Shown here: positions 7,460 to 14,719 of the stretch, one piece after another
How positions within the stretch are numbered: the first letter of the stretch is position 1
Layout of the letters: each line of letters starts with the position of its first letter
DNA from: Ruminococcus sp.
Lineage (GTDB): Bacteria; Bacillota; Clostridia; Oscillospirales; Ruminococcaceae
DNA: 24,415 nt
NCBI GenBank assembly: GCA_024697705.1
Contig: JAILFF010000073.1
Coordinates: 1-24,415 of the forward strand
Direction: 5' to 3'
Position numbers and translations under genes: made by a program
The notes under the pieces: model-generated
Databases searched by the model: none
Told to the model about the DNA's origin: nothing
Seen by the model: the letters and a program-made list of their open reading frames with translations, nothing else

Positions 7460-7500
7460 ATTATAATTATAGCATATAGTATTCACCGTAATTCACCGTA
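7460..7500 (-). promoter_or_regulatory. Promoter of the GGDEF gene with tandem direct-repeat operator
   Basis: On the minus strand two perfect 10-bp copies of TACGGTGAAT (7500-7491 and 7490-7481) are followed, nine bases later, by TATAAT (7471-7466); an alternative -10 is at 7465-7460. No -35 hexamer is present where expected; the repeat occupies that place. This is how SARP/OmpR-type activators are arranged (direct repeats ending about 8 bases before the -10), and the neighbouring response regulator has that type of output domain. That it binds here is inference. Confidence 0.6.
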
Positions 7501-7642
7501 GAAGAGCGATGGATACCATACAAAAGGTAATGTTTGACTTGCTTTTTTATGATAATATAGCATTTTTAGCGGATCATGGACAAATCCACCATATTCCCGA
7601 CATAAAAATCGTCGATATGACTAAATATACTTGCGAACGTAT
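7501..7642. other. Gap between response regulator and GGDEF promoter
   Basis: AT-rich. No convincing terminator follows the response regulator, and a possible 63-codon forward reading frame (7509-7700) has no ribosome site and runs into the regulator gene. Nothing else supported. Confidence 0.4.
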
Positions 7643-8473
7643 CTACCCGACGATCTCTGTCAGGTCGCGGAAGGCTTCACTTTTTTCAGCCCATGAATAA
7701 TCTATCATGTACTCTCCGCGAAAGGCTGCCCGTGCCGCCGCGTCCCCGTGCAGCGCGGCGTAAAGGTCGCAGGAAACGCGCTTCTTGTTTATCTTGACCG
7801 TCCTGCTCTCCTTGATGACGATATCCTCGAAGCCCGCCCCCGCCAGATCGCTGCGAAGCTCGCTTATATACCGCGAGATACGCTTTGAAGCATAGCTGTC
7901 ATAGTCGGTGATCTCGAACACGTCTGCCGCAATATCCTGCGGCGAAACAGGATAACCGCACCGGTCGATCAGATAGGCAAAGACCGCCTGTGCATGACGG
8001 CTTGAAAACTTCATCACTTCGCCGTTCCCGTTATATACCACAAAGCTCCCGAAAGTCGTTACCTTCAGCAGCTTGGCAGCTTCGTCAGCCTTCGGTTCTG
8101 CCGCTGCTCCCGTTTTCAGAGGAAATCGCAGATTATCGAGCGCTGTCTGTAACTTTTCCTCCGTCACGGGCTTTGTGATATAGCTGCTTACGTGCAGATC
8201 GAGCGCGTCGGCTTTATACTGCGGGTGTCCCGAATAGATCACGATATTCAGGTCGTTCCTCATGGCTTTGAGCTTTTTTGTCAGCGTTATGCCGTCGGTT
8301 TTCATTTCCACGTCGATAAAGGCGATGTCTATATCGGAATGAGCGCCGATATACTCCAGAAACTCCTCGACCCTTACCGTTCCGAAATGAGTGCCGTTCG
8401 GGTCTTTCTTACCAAGCACCCGAAGCATCGCGCTAACGGCAAGGCTCTCATCGTCCACTGTGACCGTGTGCAT
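7643..8473 (-). CDS. Response regulator with SARP-like winged-helix output domain
   Basis: 276 residues. The receiver (1-120) has the acidic pair D7-D8, phosphoacceptor D54 in IDIAFIDVEM and the conserved lysine K101 in SYITKPV. The output domain (about 130-275) starts KVTTFGSFVVYNG, has a winged-helix core with an AYLIDRCG helix and an ISELRSDL recognition region, and ends with GEYMIDYSWAE, a signature common in Firmicutes regulators with a BTAD/SARP-like tail. It should activate transcription when phosphorylated by the kinase encoded just upstream. The start is the ATG at 8473, two bases after the kinase stop, with GGAGG inside the kinase 3' end; the TTG at 8479 is too close to that site. 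A decayed paralogue lies at 5876-6150. Likely targets are the tandem-repeat promoters at 7460-7500 and 15578-15612. Confidence 0.9.
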   Translation of the reverse strand: MHTVTVDDESLAVSAMLRVLGKKDPNGTHFGTVRVEEFLEYIGAHSDIDIAFIDVEMKTDGITLTKKLKAMRNDLNIVIYSGHPQYKADALDLHVSSYITKPVTEEKLQTALDNLRFPLKTGAAAEPKADEAAKLLKVTTFGSFVVYNGNGEVMKFSSRHAQAVFAYLIDRCGYPVSPQDIAADVFEITDYDSYASKRISRYISELRSDLAGAGFEDIVIKESRTVKINKKRVSCDLYAALHGDAAARAAFRGEYMIDYSWAEKSEAFRDLTEIVG

Positions 8474-8475
8474 AT

Positions 8476-9840
8476 TCAATCCTCCGTTTTATTCTTAGGT
8501 ATTGTGACCGTTGCGGTCGTCCCTGCTTCGGTCCTGCTGATACCGAGCTCGCCGCCGCACATCATACGCAGACGTTCGGTAACATTTCTTATGCCGATTC
8601 CGCGTTCCTCTGCAAAGAGAGAGTCGTCGCCCTGCCCTGCAGTACCGTTGTCCGTGACCTTGATGTAGATATTTTGCTCGTCTTCGCAGGTCACAAGCTT
8701 TACCAGCGAATCCGCGGAATAGCGGTCAACGCCGTGTTTGACAGCGTTCTCGACAAGCGGCTGGACGGTAAGCGTAGGCAGACGGAAATCCTTGCAGGCA
8801 AGGTCATATTCCACGCGGAACACCTTATTGCGGTCGGCGTATTCTATCGAAAGATATTCTTTGATAAGTCCCAGCTCGTCGTCGAACCACGCAGGTTCAT
8901 TGCTGTCAAAGGCGTTCAGCTTTCCGCGAAGAAAGTCCGAAAAATGCGCGATAGTATCGGCGGCACGCTCCGGCTCGGTATAACAAAGCTCCATGATCGC
9001 GTTCATGGAATTGTAGATAAAATGCGGTTTTATCTGTGACAGCATCATCGTCAGGCGGCTCTCGGCAAGCTCTGCTTTTGCGAGTTCCAGCTCCCGTGTG
9101 CGCTTGATGATGATCGAGTTCTTGTTCTTCTCATAGACCAAAAACAAGATCAGCACCGTGATCGCAGCCATGATGTTGTTCAGACTTAACGGAATGAACA
9201 TTCCGCAAATGAGACCGATCATCGGAAAGACTGTGGAGGTGATAATGACCTCTTTCATGAAGCGGTCTATCCGCCGCCAATGACAGACGACCACGCCCGC
9301 GATAAATAAAAATGTCAGTATCGTGACCGCCTGCCATACGGTATACCCGAAAGAGCGCTGGTATTCGTTTTTCTCCGTTATACGGTACAGGATACCCGTA
9401 AACGGAGTAACAGCCAGTATCAGAAACAACGGTATCTGTGCAAGCTGAAAAGCGGTGAGCAGAGTTTTCAGCCGCTTCATACCGAGCTTTTCGGCAATAT
9501 GCGTTTTCATTACCTGCAAATAGAATACCGTCAAAAAACCGCCGACCGCGTAATACCCGAACACGCCGCAGCGTATCACGATATATGACAACCGTGTAGG
9601 CATACCGCCGAACACAATATCCAAGATGTCGAATAAATTATACAGAAAAGCCGCGCCGTAGAACACGATCAATTCCCATGTAAACGGTATCTTTACGCTT
9701 CTGGTGAGTTCGCTTTTGCTGTCGCGCCTGATACCGATGAGCATCACGATAAGCAGGAGCAGAAGAAACGCTTCGTTCCAACATTCGATGATGATCTGCA
9801 CAAGCCAACGGAAACCGATCCGCTGTGCCAGACCGGACAT
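8476..9840 (-). CDS. Sensor histidine kinase, LytS/YehU type
   Basis: 454 residues. The N-terminal half has about seven hydrophobic segments (near residues 15-37, 57-77, 90-110, 127-150, 168-187, 198-216, 222-237) and no extracellular domain of note, then a short coiled linker rich in E/L/A (about 247-265). The phosphoacceptor H273 lies in SQIKPHFIYNSMNAI, the His_kinase (PF06580) signature; the ATPase part has VQPLVENAVKHG (N-box), VTDNGTAG and RGIGIRNVTERL (G-boxes). The start is the ATG at 9840: AGGGAG is 10 bases upstream, whereas the GTG at 9849 is next to it. The stop is two bases before the response regulator start, so the two are translationally coupled. The stimulus is unknown; a membrane-embedded sensor similar in style to 7TM sensors is suggested. 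Confidence 0.92.
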   Translation of the reverse strand: MSGLAQRIGFRWLVQIIIECWNEAFLLLLLIVMLIGIRRDSKSELTRSVKIPFTWELIVFYGAAFLYNLFDILDIVFGGMPTRLSYIVIRCGVFGYYAVGGFLTVFYLQVMKTHIAEKLGMKRLKTLLTAFQLAQIPLFLILAVTPFTGILYRITEKNEYQRSFGYTVWQAVTILTFLFIAGVVVCHWRRIDRFMKEVIITSTVFPMIGLICGMFIPLSLNNIMAAITVLILFLVYEKNKNSIIIKRTRELELAKAELAESRLTMMLSQIKPHFIYNSMNAIMELCYTEPERAADTIAHFSDFLRGKLNAFDSNEPAWFDDELGLIKEYLSIEYADRNKVFRVEYDLACKDFRLPTLTVQPLVENAVKHGVDRYSADSLVKLVTCEDEQNIYIKVTDNGTAGQGDDSLFAEERGIGIRNVTERLRMMCGGELGISRTEAGTTATVTIPKNKTED

Positions 9841-9878
9841 ATTGTTCACGCTCCCTTCATCAGACGAGATCTATATCA

Positions 9879-9907
9879 ATTATAGCACAGGGAGCGGCTT
9901 TTTTCAA
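9879..9907 (-). promoter_or_regulatory. Promoter of the kinase/regulator operon
   Basis: Minus-strand TTGAAA (9907-9902) and TATAAT (9884-9879) with a 17-base spacer, about 40 bases from the kinase ATG. No tandem repeat is present here. Confidence 0.75.
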
Positions 9908-10094
9908 GAGGAATGATGCTTTTTCTGTCTTTCTCTAAGCACCTCGATAATGCTTTGATGAGTTTTTGAGGGCATTGATTCGGTTCTTCTACAAAGAAAT
10001 CACGATAGTCGTGCGTATGCTGCACCGTGAACCCGAAAGCTTTGTTTGCTTATCTCTGTAAAGCGGAAACACGGCGTTTCTTCTGTATTTTCTA
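9908..10094. other. Intergenic stretch; possible faint coding relic on the minus strand
   Basis: No gene is supported. The minus strand has an open stretch of about 57 codons (roughly 10052-9880, containing FTVQHTHDYRDFFVEEPNQ) that has no start or ribosome site and overlaps the kinase promoter. It could be the remains of an old gene; I do not recognise it. Confidence 0.25.
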
Positions 10095-10123
10095 TTGATT
10101 TTTTTGTTTAGATGTGGTATAAT
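10095..10123 (+). promoter_or_regulatory. Promoter of the Rpn-like gene
   Basis: TTGATT (10095-10100) and TATAAT (10118-10123) with a 17-base spacer. It shows that translation cannot begin at the TTG at 10095. Confidence 0.8.
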
Positions 10124-10163
10124 ATATTTGAAGAAGAATGATGTTAATCAGAGGTGTATACCG

Positions 10164-10985
10164 TTGTCAAAGCTCAAAACACAGCTCACGCCCGAAGAAG
10201 AACGGCAGAAGAACCTTGAACAGCTTGCAAATTACCGTCCTCTCGATGATGATTTCATGCGGGAGCTTTTCAGGAATAACCTTGAACTTGCTCAGTTTGT
10301 GCTTCGTATCATTATCGGCAAGCCCGACCTGAAACTTATCAAGGAAGAAACGCAGTACGATCTACACCACCTTTTCGGTGAACGCTCTATCTGTCTTGAC
10401 GTATTCGGCGTTGACGACGATGATCAGCAGTACGATATTGAGGTACAGAGACAGGACAAGGGAGCAACACCCAAAAGAGCAAGATACCATTCAAGCGCAA
10501 TGGACATAGATAACCTCAAAGAGAAGCAGCAGTTTGATAAGCTGCCAAACACCTACGTGATATTCATTACCGAAAATGATTTCTTCGGAAAAGGAAAAGC
10601 CGTTTATCCGATCGAACGCATGAACCTCGCGACCGGCGACCCGTTTGATGATGGGGAGCATATCATTTACATAAACGGCGCATACGATAACAAGGAAGAT
10701 AACTCCGATCTTGCCAAGCTGATACATGATTTCAGGTGCAGCAAGGCAGACGATATGTTATTATCACCATTAGCAGACCGAACCCGATATTTTAAGGAAA
10801 CACCGGAAGGAGTGGAGTATATGTGCAAGGCTATGGAAGATAGGATCAACGAAAGAGTAAAGATCATTGTACTGAAAATGCTTGCAGACGGAAACCTTTC
10901 CAAAGAGCAGATTGCAGCATTTACCGATCTTACCGTTGAACAGGTTGAAAGCATTGAAGCAGAATTTAAATCTGTTTCAGCATAA
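10164..10985 (+). CDS. Rpn-family PD-(D/E)XK nuclease / transposase-like protein
   Basis: 273 residues from the TTG at 10164, chosen because GAGGTG lies seven bases upstream and the promoter excludes earlier starts. The N-terminal part (LANYRPLDDDFMRELF, near 22-37) and ICLDVFGVDDDDQQYDIEVQRQ (near 83-104) carry the D...E-x-Q core of the Rpn / PDDEXK_2 (PF12784) nuclease fold. These proteins were long called transposases; E. coli RpnA is a DNA endonuclease that promotes recA-independent recombination. The C-terminal region (about 235-273) has a helix-turn-helix-like pattern, LADGNLSKEQIAAFTDLTVEQVESI, common in this family. There are no terminal repeats that would make it an IS. It sits alone between the two-component system and the repeat-rich region before lysC, a typical setting for this mobile, high-copy family. 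Confidence 0.88.
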   Translation: MSKLKTQLTPEEERQKNLEQLANYRPLDDDFMRELFRNNLELAQFVLRIIIGKPDLKLIKEETQYDLHHLFGERSICLDVFGVDDDDQQYDIEVQRQDKGATPKRARYHSSAMDIDNLKEKQQFDKLPNTYVIFITENDFFGKGKAVYPIERMNLATGDPFDDGEHIIYINGAYDNKEDNSDLAKLIHDFRCSKADDMLLSPLADRTRYFKETPEGVEYMCKAMEDRINERVKIIVLKMLADGNLSKEQIAAFTDLTVEQVESIEAEFKSVSA

Positions 10986-10996
10986 TGTGTTGAACC

Positions 10997-11086
10997 ATGA
11001 GTGATCATATCGAAGAACGTATTCGGCAGTATCGCTTTCGGGTCGCAAACAGGCTTATAAAGAATGGTAAGTATTCTTTTGAAGAA
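10997..11086 (+). pseudogene. Relic resembling an Rpn-family C-terminal tail
   Basis: Starting 11 bases after the Rpn-like gene, 30 codons read MSDHIEERIRQYRF then RVANRLIKNGKYSFEE. This resembles the tail found in many Rpn-family proteins (E-R-I-...-A-x-RLIKxGKxSxEEIAxxTGL) and the tail of the gene just upstream. After the EE codons the frame loses the pattern. It may be what is left of a tandem or earlier copy. Similarity was judged by eye only. Confidence 0.4.
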
Positions 11087-11099
11087 CAACACTTATGCA

Positions 11100-11128
11100 G
11101 GCACATTCCCCGTCACGGAGAGTGTGCC
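11100..11128. repeat. Hairpin downstream of the Rpn-like gene
   Basis: GGCACA (11100-11105) pairs with TGTGCC (11123-11128), with further internal pairing of CCG and CGG around a TCA loop. No T-tract follows, so it is at best a weak terminator. Confidence 0.5.
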
Positions 11129-11251
11129 TTATACGCTTTTGTGTACGTCAGCGGGATAAAGCGACCGTCGCGGAGCTGCCCGAGTTCGTTAAAGAAAAAA
11201 GCCGCACAGCGCTTTCCTGACGGTGAGGCTTTGCGATCTCGACTTACAAAA

Positions 11252-11345
11252 AATAAATCGGCAATTTCTTTGTTCCCGTCACGTTTTGCAGAGCTTTTCG
11301 ATCCTGCGTTTTGATGGGATTTTTCAGAAATTGCCGATCCTGTTT
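11252..11345 (+). repeat. Palindromic intergenic repeat, copy A (degenerate)
   Basis: AAATCGGCAATTTC at the left pairs with GAAATTGCCGAT at the right (11327-11338). Between them TTTGTTCCCGTC, TTTGCAGAGCTTTTCG and CTGCGTTTTG match the two copies at 13964-14058 (inverted) and 14163-14260. It is followed at 11406-11439 by the same tail that follows copy C. Confidence 0.75.
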
Positions 11346-11405
11346 TTTGTCGAATTAATATTTGCTGTTTATTGACTTGAACCGATTGTACTCCGTGGGA
11401 AACCA

Positions 11406-11439
11406 CCTTCCCGGGACTTTTGGTTTGCCCTCACTTTGC
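11406..11439 (+). repeat. Repeat tail beside copy A
   Basis: Contains GACTTTTGGTTTGCCCTCAC followed by TTTGC, preceded by CCTTCCCGG. The upstream GTGGGAAACCACC looks like a collapsed form of the G/C-rich hairpin seen at 14311-14349. It ends five bases from the lysC stop codon; no other terminator for lysC is visible. Confidence 0.65.
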
Positions 11440-11443
11440 TTTA

Positions 11444-12763
11444 TTACAGTCTCTGAAGCACAAATATCTCGTAAATGGCGTTGCAGGCTCTCTCGAAATC
11501 CTTCTCATTAACGCCGATGATGATGTTCAGCTCGCTCGAACCCTGGTCGATCATCTTTACATTGACGTGAGCATGAGCCAGCGCCGAGAAAATACGTCCC
11601 GCCGTGCCGCGCTCACTCTTCATGCCTCTTCCGACTACTGCGATAAGCGCAAGGTCGGTCTCGATGTCGATGAGGTCGGGGTGGCAGTTACGGTGCAGAC
11701 CCGCAAGGATCTCCTGTTCTTTTTCAGCAAACTCCGACTGATGAACGATAACGCTCATCGTGTCGATTCCCGAAGGCATATGCTCGAACGAAACGCCGTT
11801 CTTCTCGAACTGCTCAAGCACTCTTCTGCCGAAACCGAGCTCGTTGTTCATCATGTCCTTTTCGATGTTGACTACCGCAAAGCCCTTCTTGCCCGCGATG
11901 CCCGTAATGGTGTAAAGCGGCTTCTGACTGGTGGTGTCAACGATGAACGTGCCGGGGTCGCCGGGCTTGTTGGTGTTCTTGATATTTATCGGGATACCCG
12001 CCTTGCGCACGGGGAAAATAGCGTCCTCGTGGAAAACGGAAGCGCCCATGTAGGAAAGCTCGCGAAGCTCACGGTAGGTGATCGTGCGGATCGGCTGAGG
12101 GTCGTTTACAATTCTCGGGTCGCATACGAGGAAGCCCGAAGTGTCCGTCCAGTTTTCGTAAAGATCGGCGCCCGTGCCTGCCGCAACGATCGAACCCGTG
12201 ATGTCCGAACCGCCGCGGGAGAACGTCTTGATAGTATCGTTAGGCATACTTCCGTAGAAGCCCGGAACTACTGCGCGTTCGATATCCTTAAGCCTTTCGC
12301 CGACAGCCGCAAAGGTGCGTTCGGAATCAAAGCTGCCGTCTTCGGCAAAGAATACCATTTCGGCGGGGTCTACGAAGGTATATCCGAGATAAGCCGCGAG
12401 AACGAGACCGTTTAAGTATTCTCCTCTCGAAGCGGCGTAATCACGACCCGCCTTACCGATAAAGCAAGACTTAACGGTATCAAATTCCTTTTCGATATCA
12501 ATGTCAACGTTAAGCTCGCCTATAATGCTGTAATAGCGTTCTTTGATAGCGTCGAATTCCTTGTCGAAGTTCTTGCCCTTTGCCGCCAGCTCATAGCAGC
12601 CGTAGAGCATATCTGTTACCTTTGTATCCGCCGCGAAGCGCTTACCGGGTGCGCTCGGAACGACATATCTTCTCGATTCGTCCGAGTGGATAATATCTGC
12701 GACCTTGCGGAACTGTTCCGCGCTTGCAAGCGAGCTGCCGCCAAACTTTACTACCTTTACCAT
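11444..12763 (-). CDS. lysC: Aspartate kinase
   Basis: 439 residues, monofunctional. It phosphorylates aspartate, the first step to lysine, threonine, methionine and diaminopimelate. The N-terminal VKFGGSSLA (5-13), VVPSAPGKR (34-42), SRGGSDITG (182-190) and a conserved TSGFLVCDPRIV block define the amino-acid kinase fold. Two ACT domains fill about 285-439 (ITGIAGKKGFAVVNI... and ALIAVVGRGM... with VKMIDQGSSELNI), so feedback control by lysine and/or threonine is expected. The YVVPSAPGKR form (rather than VVSAM) is common in Clostridia. Start: ATG at 12763; the ribosome site is weak (AAGGGA, 11 bases away). The gene stands alone with its own promoter; no lysine riboswitch is present in the short leader. 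Confidence 0.94.
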   Translation of the reverse strand: MVKVVKFGGSSLASAEQFRKVADIIHSDESRRYVVPSAPGKRFAADTKVTDMLYGCYELAAKGKNFDKEFDAIKERYYSIIGELNVDIDIEKEFDTVKSCFIGKAGRDYAASRGEYLNGLVLAAYLGYTFVDPAEMVFFAEDGSFDSERTFAAVGERLKDIERAVVPGFYGSMPNDTIKTFSRGGSDITGSIVAAGTGADLYENWTDTSGFLVCDPRIVNDPQPIRTITYRELRELSYMGASVFHEDAIFPVRKAGIPINIKNTNKPGDPGTFIVDTTSQKPLYTITGIAGKKGFAVVNIEKDMMNNELGFGRRVLEQFEKNGVSFEHMPSGIDTMSVIVHQSEFAEKEQEILAGLHRNCHPDLIDIETDLALIAVVGRGMKSERGTAGRIFSALAHAHVNVKMIDQGSSELNIIIGVNEKDFERACNAIYEIFVLQRL

Positions 12764-12832
12764 AACCAGATCATTCCCTTACTCAAATTAAAATAATATC
12801 AGAGAAAACCCCTGTCTCTGTCGTACCTATAT

Positions 12833-12861
12833 ATTATATGATTTATAAGCCGTTTAGTCAA
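12833..12861 (-). promoter_or_regulatory. Promoter of lysC
   Basis: Minus-strand TTGACT (12861-12856) and TATAAT (12838-12833) with a 17-base spacer. The leader of roughly 65 bases has a small hairpin CAGAGA/TCTCTG but nothing like an L-box. Confidence 0.8.
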
Positions 12862-13014
12862 TGGACAAAGCCCACAAGATTTTGTTAATTTTTTGTGTAC
12901 TTGATGTGTGTACTGTTGTACGTGAGTCGCGGACACTAAATATTTCCTGCAATATTCCCGCCGTTTCTGACGACAATAATAAAAAGCCACAACAGAAAGG
13001 AACGGTAAAACGAT

Positions 13015-13818
13015 ATGAAGGGTTTTAACAGAAAAATGATAAGTCTGCTCTCGGCGGCTGTGATCTGCGCGGGACTTGCGGGATGCGGCAGCAAAAGAAC
13101 CGACGAAGGCAAAACCGTGACCGCAAAGCCTGTGCAGGTAACGGCTCCCTCGACGGTGAAGCAAGGCTACGGGCAAGGCGTGCAGCTCGACGAGAAGAAC
13201 CGCCCGCTCGGGGCGCTCGATTTCAACGCGAAATACGGCGAGTTCAATGCGGAGGCAATAAACACAGAGGACAAGCGCATACGGCTTACCTTCGATCAGG
13301 GCTATGAAAATGGCTTCACGGCGAAGATACTCGACACACTGAAAGAGAAGCACGTTCGGGCGATCTTCTTTTTGGTGCAGGACTATGCGGAGCGCAATCC
13401 CGACCTTGTAAAGCGCATGATCGACGAGGGGCATATAATAGGCAATCATTCGGTAACGCACCGTTCGATGCCGACGCTTTCGGCGGAGGAATGTGCGAAG
13501 GAGATAAACGGGCTGAACGACTATCTTGAGGAGCATTTCGGGGTAAGACCGACGTTATTCCGACCGCCGATGGGGGAATTCTCGGAGCTTTCGCTGGCGG
13601 TGACGAATCAGTGCGGGTGTAAAACAGTATTATGGAGTTATGCGTATCGTGACTGGGAGACGGACGATCAACCCGCGCCGAATGAAGCGATAATGAAGCT
13701 GACGGGTGCGGCGCATGAGGGCGCGATATATCTGCTTCATTCGGTTTCGGAGACCAATGCGGAGATTTTGGGCAAATTTATTGACGAGCTGAGAGATAAG
13801 GGATATGATTTGTATTAA
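13015..13818 (+). CDS. Lipoprotein polysaccharide deacetylase, PdaA-like
   Basis: 267 residues. A lipoprotein signal peptide ends in the lipobox LAGC with C24 as the lipidated cysteine, so it is anchored outside the membrane; a Thr/Lys/Gln-rich spacer (25-60) follows. The NodB domain (about 75-267) has LTFDQGYENG (D94, motif 1), IIGNHSVTHRSM (H145 and H149, motif 2) and RPPMGEFS (motif 3). The TFD-x-GYENG form, rather than TFDDG, and the preceding F-DQGYENG-T-ILDTLK context are typical of PdaA, the N-acetylmuramic acid deacetylase that makes the muramic delta-lactam of spore cortex. This agrees with a spore former but the substrate is inferred. Start: ATG at 13015 with AAAGGA about 12 bases upstream. 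No promoter was identified with confidence. The inverted repeat at 13837 begins 18 bases after the stop. Confidence 0.9.
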   Translation: MKGFNRKMISLLSAAVICAGLAGCGSKRTDEGKTVTAKPVQVTAPSTVKQGYGQGVQLDEKNRPLGALDFNAKYGEFNAEAINTEDKRIRLTFDQGYENGFTAKILDTLKEKHVRAIFFLVQDYAERNPDLVKRMIDEGHIIGNHSVTHRSMPTLSAEECAKEINGLNDYLEEHFGVRPTLFRPPMGEFSELSLAVTNQCGCKTVLWSYAYRDWETDDQPAPNEAIMKLTGAAHEGAIYLLHSVSETNAEILGKFIDELRDKGYDLY

Positions 13819-13963
13819 ACAAAAAAAGCTATCCGCAAAATGAGGGCAAACCAAAAGTTTGAGGAAGGGGGTGGGGGGGAGAACCCTTCTTAAGAAGGTT
13901 TCCCCCCACAAAAACCCACGACGGAGGCTAATCAAAGGTAAAAAGAGAAGTTGAACGACTAAA

Positions 13964-14058
13964 AATAAAATCGGCAATTTCTAAAAAATCCGTACCAAAA
14001 CGCGCAAACGAAAAGCTCTGCAAGTCTGTACGGAAACAAGGAAATTGCCGATTTTATT
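13964..14058 (-). repeat. Palindromic intergenic repeat, copy B
   Basis: AATAAAATCGGCAATTTC (13964-13981) and GAAATTGCCGATTTTATT (14041-14058) are perfect 18-bp inverted ends. Read on the minus strand the interior has CTTGTTTCCGTACAGACTTG, then CAGAGCTTTTCG and GCGTTTTGG, as in copies A and C. Confidence 0.85.
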
Positions 14059-14162
14059 GCGCGAAAGAGCGAAGCGATTTTCGTGCAACGAAAGCACGGG
14101 ATTCTGAAAAAATTCTGACGGAAAGGAAAATCCTATTTGCGGAAATCGCTGCGCTCTTCCGC

Positions 14163-14260
14163 AAATTAAAATCGGCAATTCACTTGTTTCCGAACAGACT
14201 TGCAGAGCTATTCTCTTCTGCGTTTTTGTTCGATTTTTTTGGAATTGCCGATTTTATTTT
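14163..14260 (+). repeat. Palindromic intergenic repeat, copy C
   Basis: TTAAAATCGGCAATT (14166-14180) and AATTGCCGATTTTA (14243-14256) form the ends. The interior CTTGTTTCCGAACAGACTTG then CAGAGCT matches copy B read in reverse. Confidence 0.85.
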
Positions 14261-14413
14261 TAACCGTTCGGTTTGCTCTCTCCGAATGGTTTGTTGCCAT
14301 CGTAGGTTTCTGTGGGGGAAACCCTTCTGAAGAAGGGTTCTCCCCCACACCCCCTTCCTAAGACTTTTGGTTTGCCTTCACTTTCTGCTTTTGGTTTGCC
14401 TTGTTTTTCGCTT

Positions 14414-14719
14414 TCATATTATCAGCCCAATTATCAACGCTGTCACCGACGCCGCCGACGCTACCACTATCAGCGGCAGCTCAAAATACGCCAATACCAC
14501 CGCGACCGCCGTTCCCGCCGCCGCAGTTATCCTGCTCCCCGTACTGTCGATTATCGCGGGTATCGTCATCGCACTCAGCACCGCATAAGGGATATAATAA
14601 AGAAAACTCCGAACGAACCGCGACTCGATCTTCTTCGTGAAAAACGTAAACGGCAGCATACGTATAAGATACGTTACGCCCGCCATTACCGCCGTGTAGA
14701 TCAGCACCCTCGCGTGCAT
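14414..14719 (-). CDS. azlD: AzlD-family branched-chain amino acid transport subunit
   Basis: 101 residues, almost entirely hydrophobic, with about four transmembrane helices. TYLIRMLPF near residues 16-24 is the family's conserved (T-x-hxR-hhP) motif and PYAVLSAMTIPAI near 44-56 matches the AzlD pattern. AzlD partners AzlC in an exporter of branched-chain amino acids. The ATG at 14719 follows the azlC stop codon with no gap (TAAATG), so translation is coupled and the two are made together. The 3' end faces the inverted repeat at 13837-14390. Confidence 0.88.
   Translation of the reverse strand: MHARVLIYTAVMAGVTYLIRMLPFTFFTKKIESRFVRSFLYYIPYAVLSAMTIPAIIDSTGSRITAAAGTAVAVVLAYFELPLIVVASAASVTALIIGLII

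Larger units (their letters stand above)
13837..14390. repeat. Composite inverted repeat of about 550 bp (two head-to-head repeat units)
   Basis: The left half is the reverse complement of the right half, with many small differences. From the outside in, each half has: the tail GGTTTGCC-CTTTTGG type (13842-13860; 14361-14380); a G/C-rich hairpin (GGGGGGA-GAACCCTTCT on the left, TGTGGGGG with TCCCCCACA at 14311-14349 on the right); a variable stretch of about 65 bases; the AATAAAATCGGCAATT palindromic unit (copies B and C); and a central GAGCGAAGCGATTT / AAATCGCTGCGCTC pair (around 14067-14082 and 14142-14157). No protein is encoded. It separates convergent genes (the deacetylase and azlD) and its end hairpins could stop transcription from both sides. 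Confidence 0.85.

Noticed and set aside
7509..7700. Forward frame of 63 codons between the diguanylate cyclase promoter and the response regulator
   Set aside because: No ribosome site, no recognisable motif, and it overlaps the 3' end of the regulator gene.
11113..11406. Minus-strand reading frame of 97 codons between the Rpn-like gene and lysC
   Set aside because: It runs through palindromic repeat copy A and has no ribosome site; its frame is a by-product of the repeat.
12764..12861. Lysine riboswitch in front of lysC
   Set aside because: The leader is about 65 bases with only a 6-bp hairpin; an L-box needs well over 150 bases and five helices.
13837..14390. CRISPR array or IS element
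   Set aside because: The repeats are inverted, not regularly spaced direct repeats, and no transposase is encoded inside.
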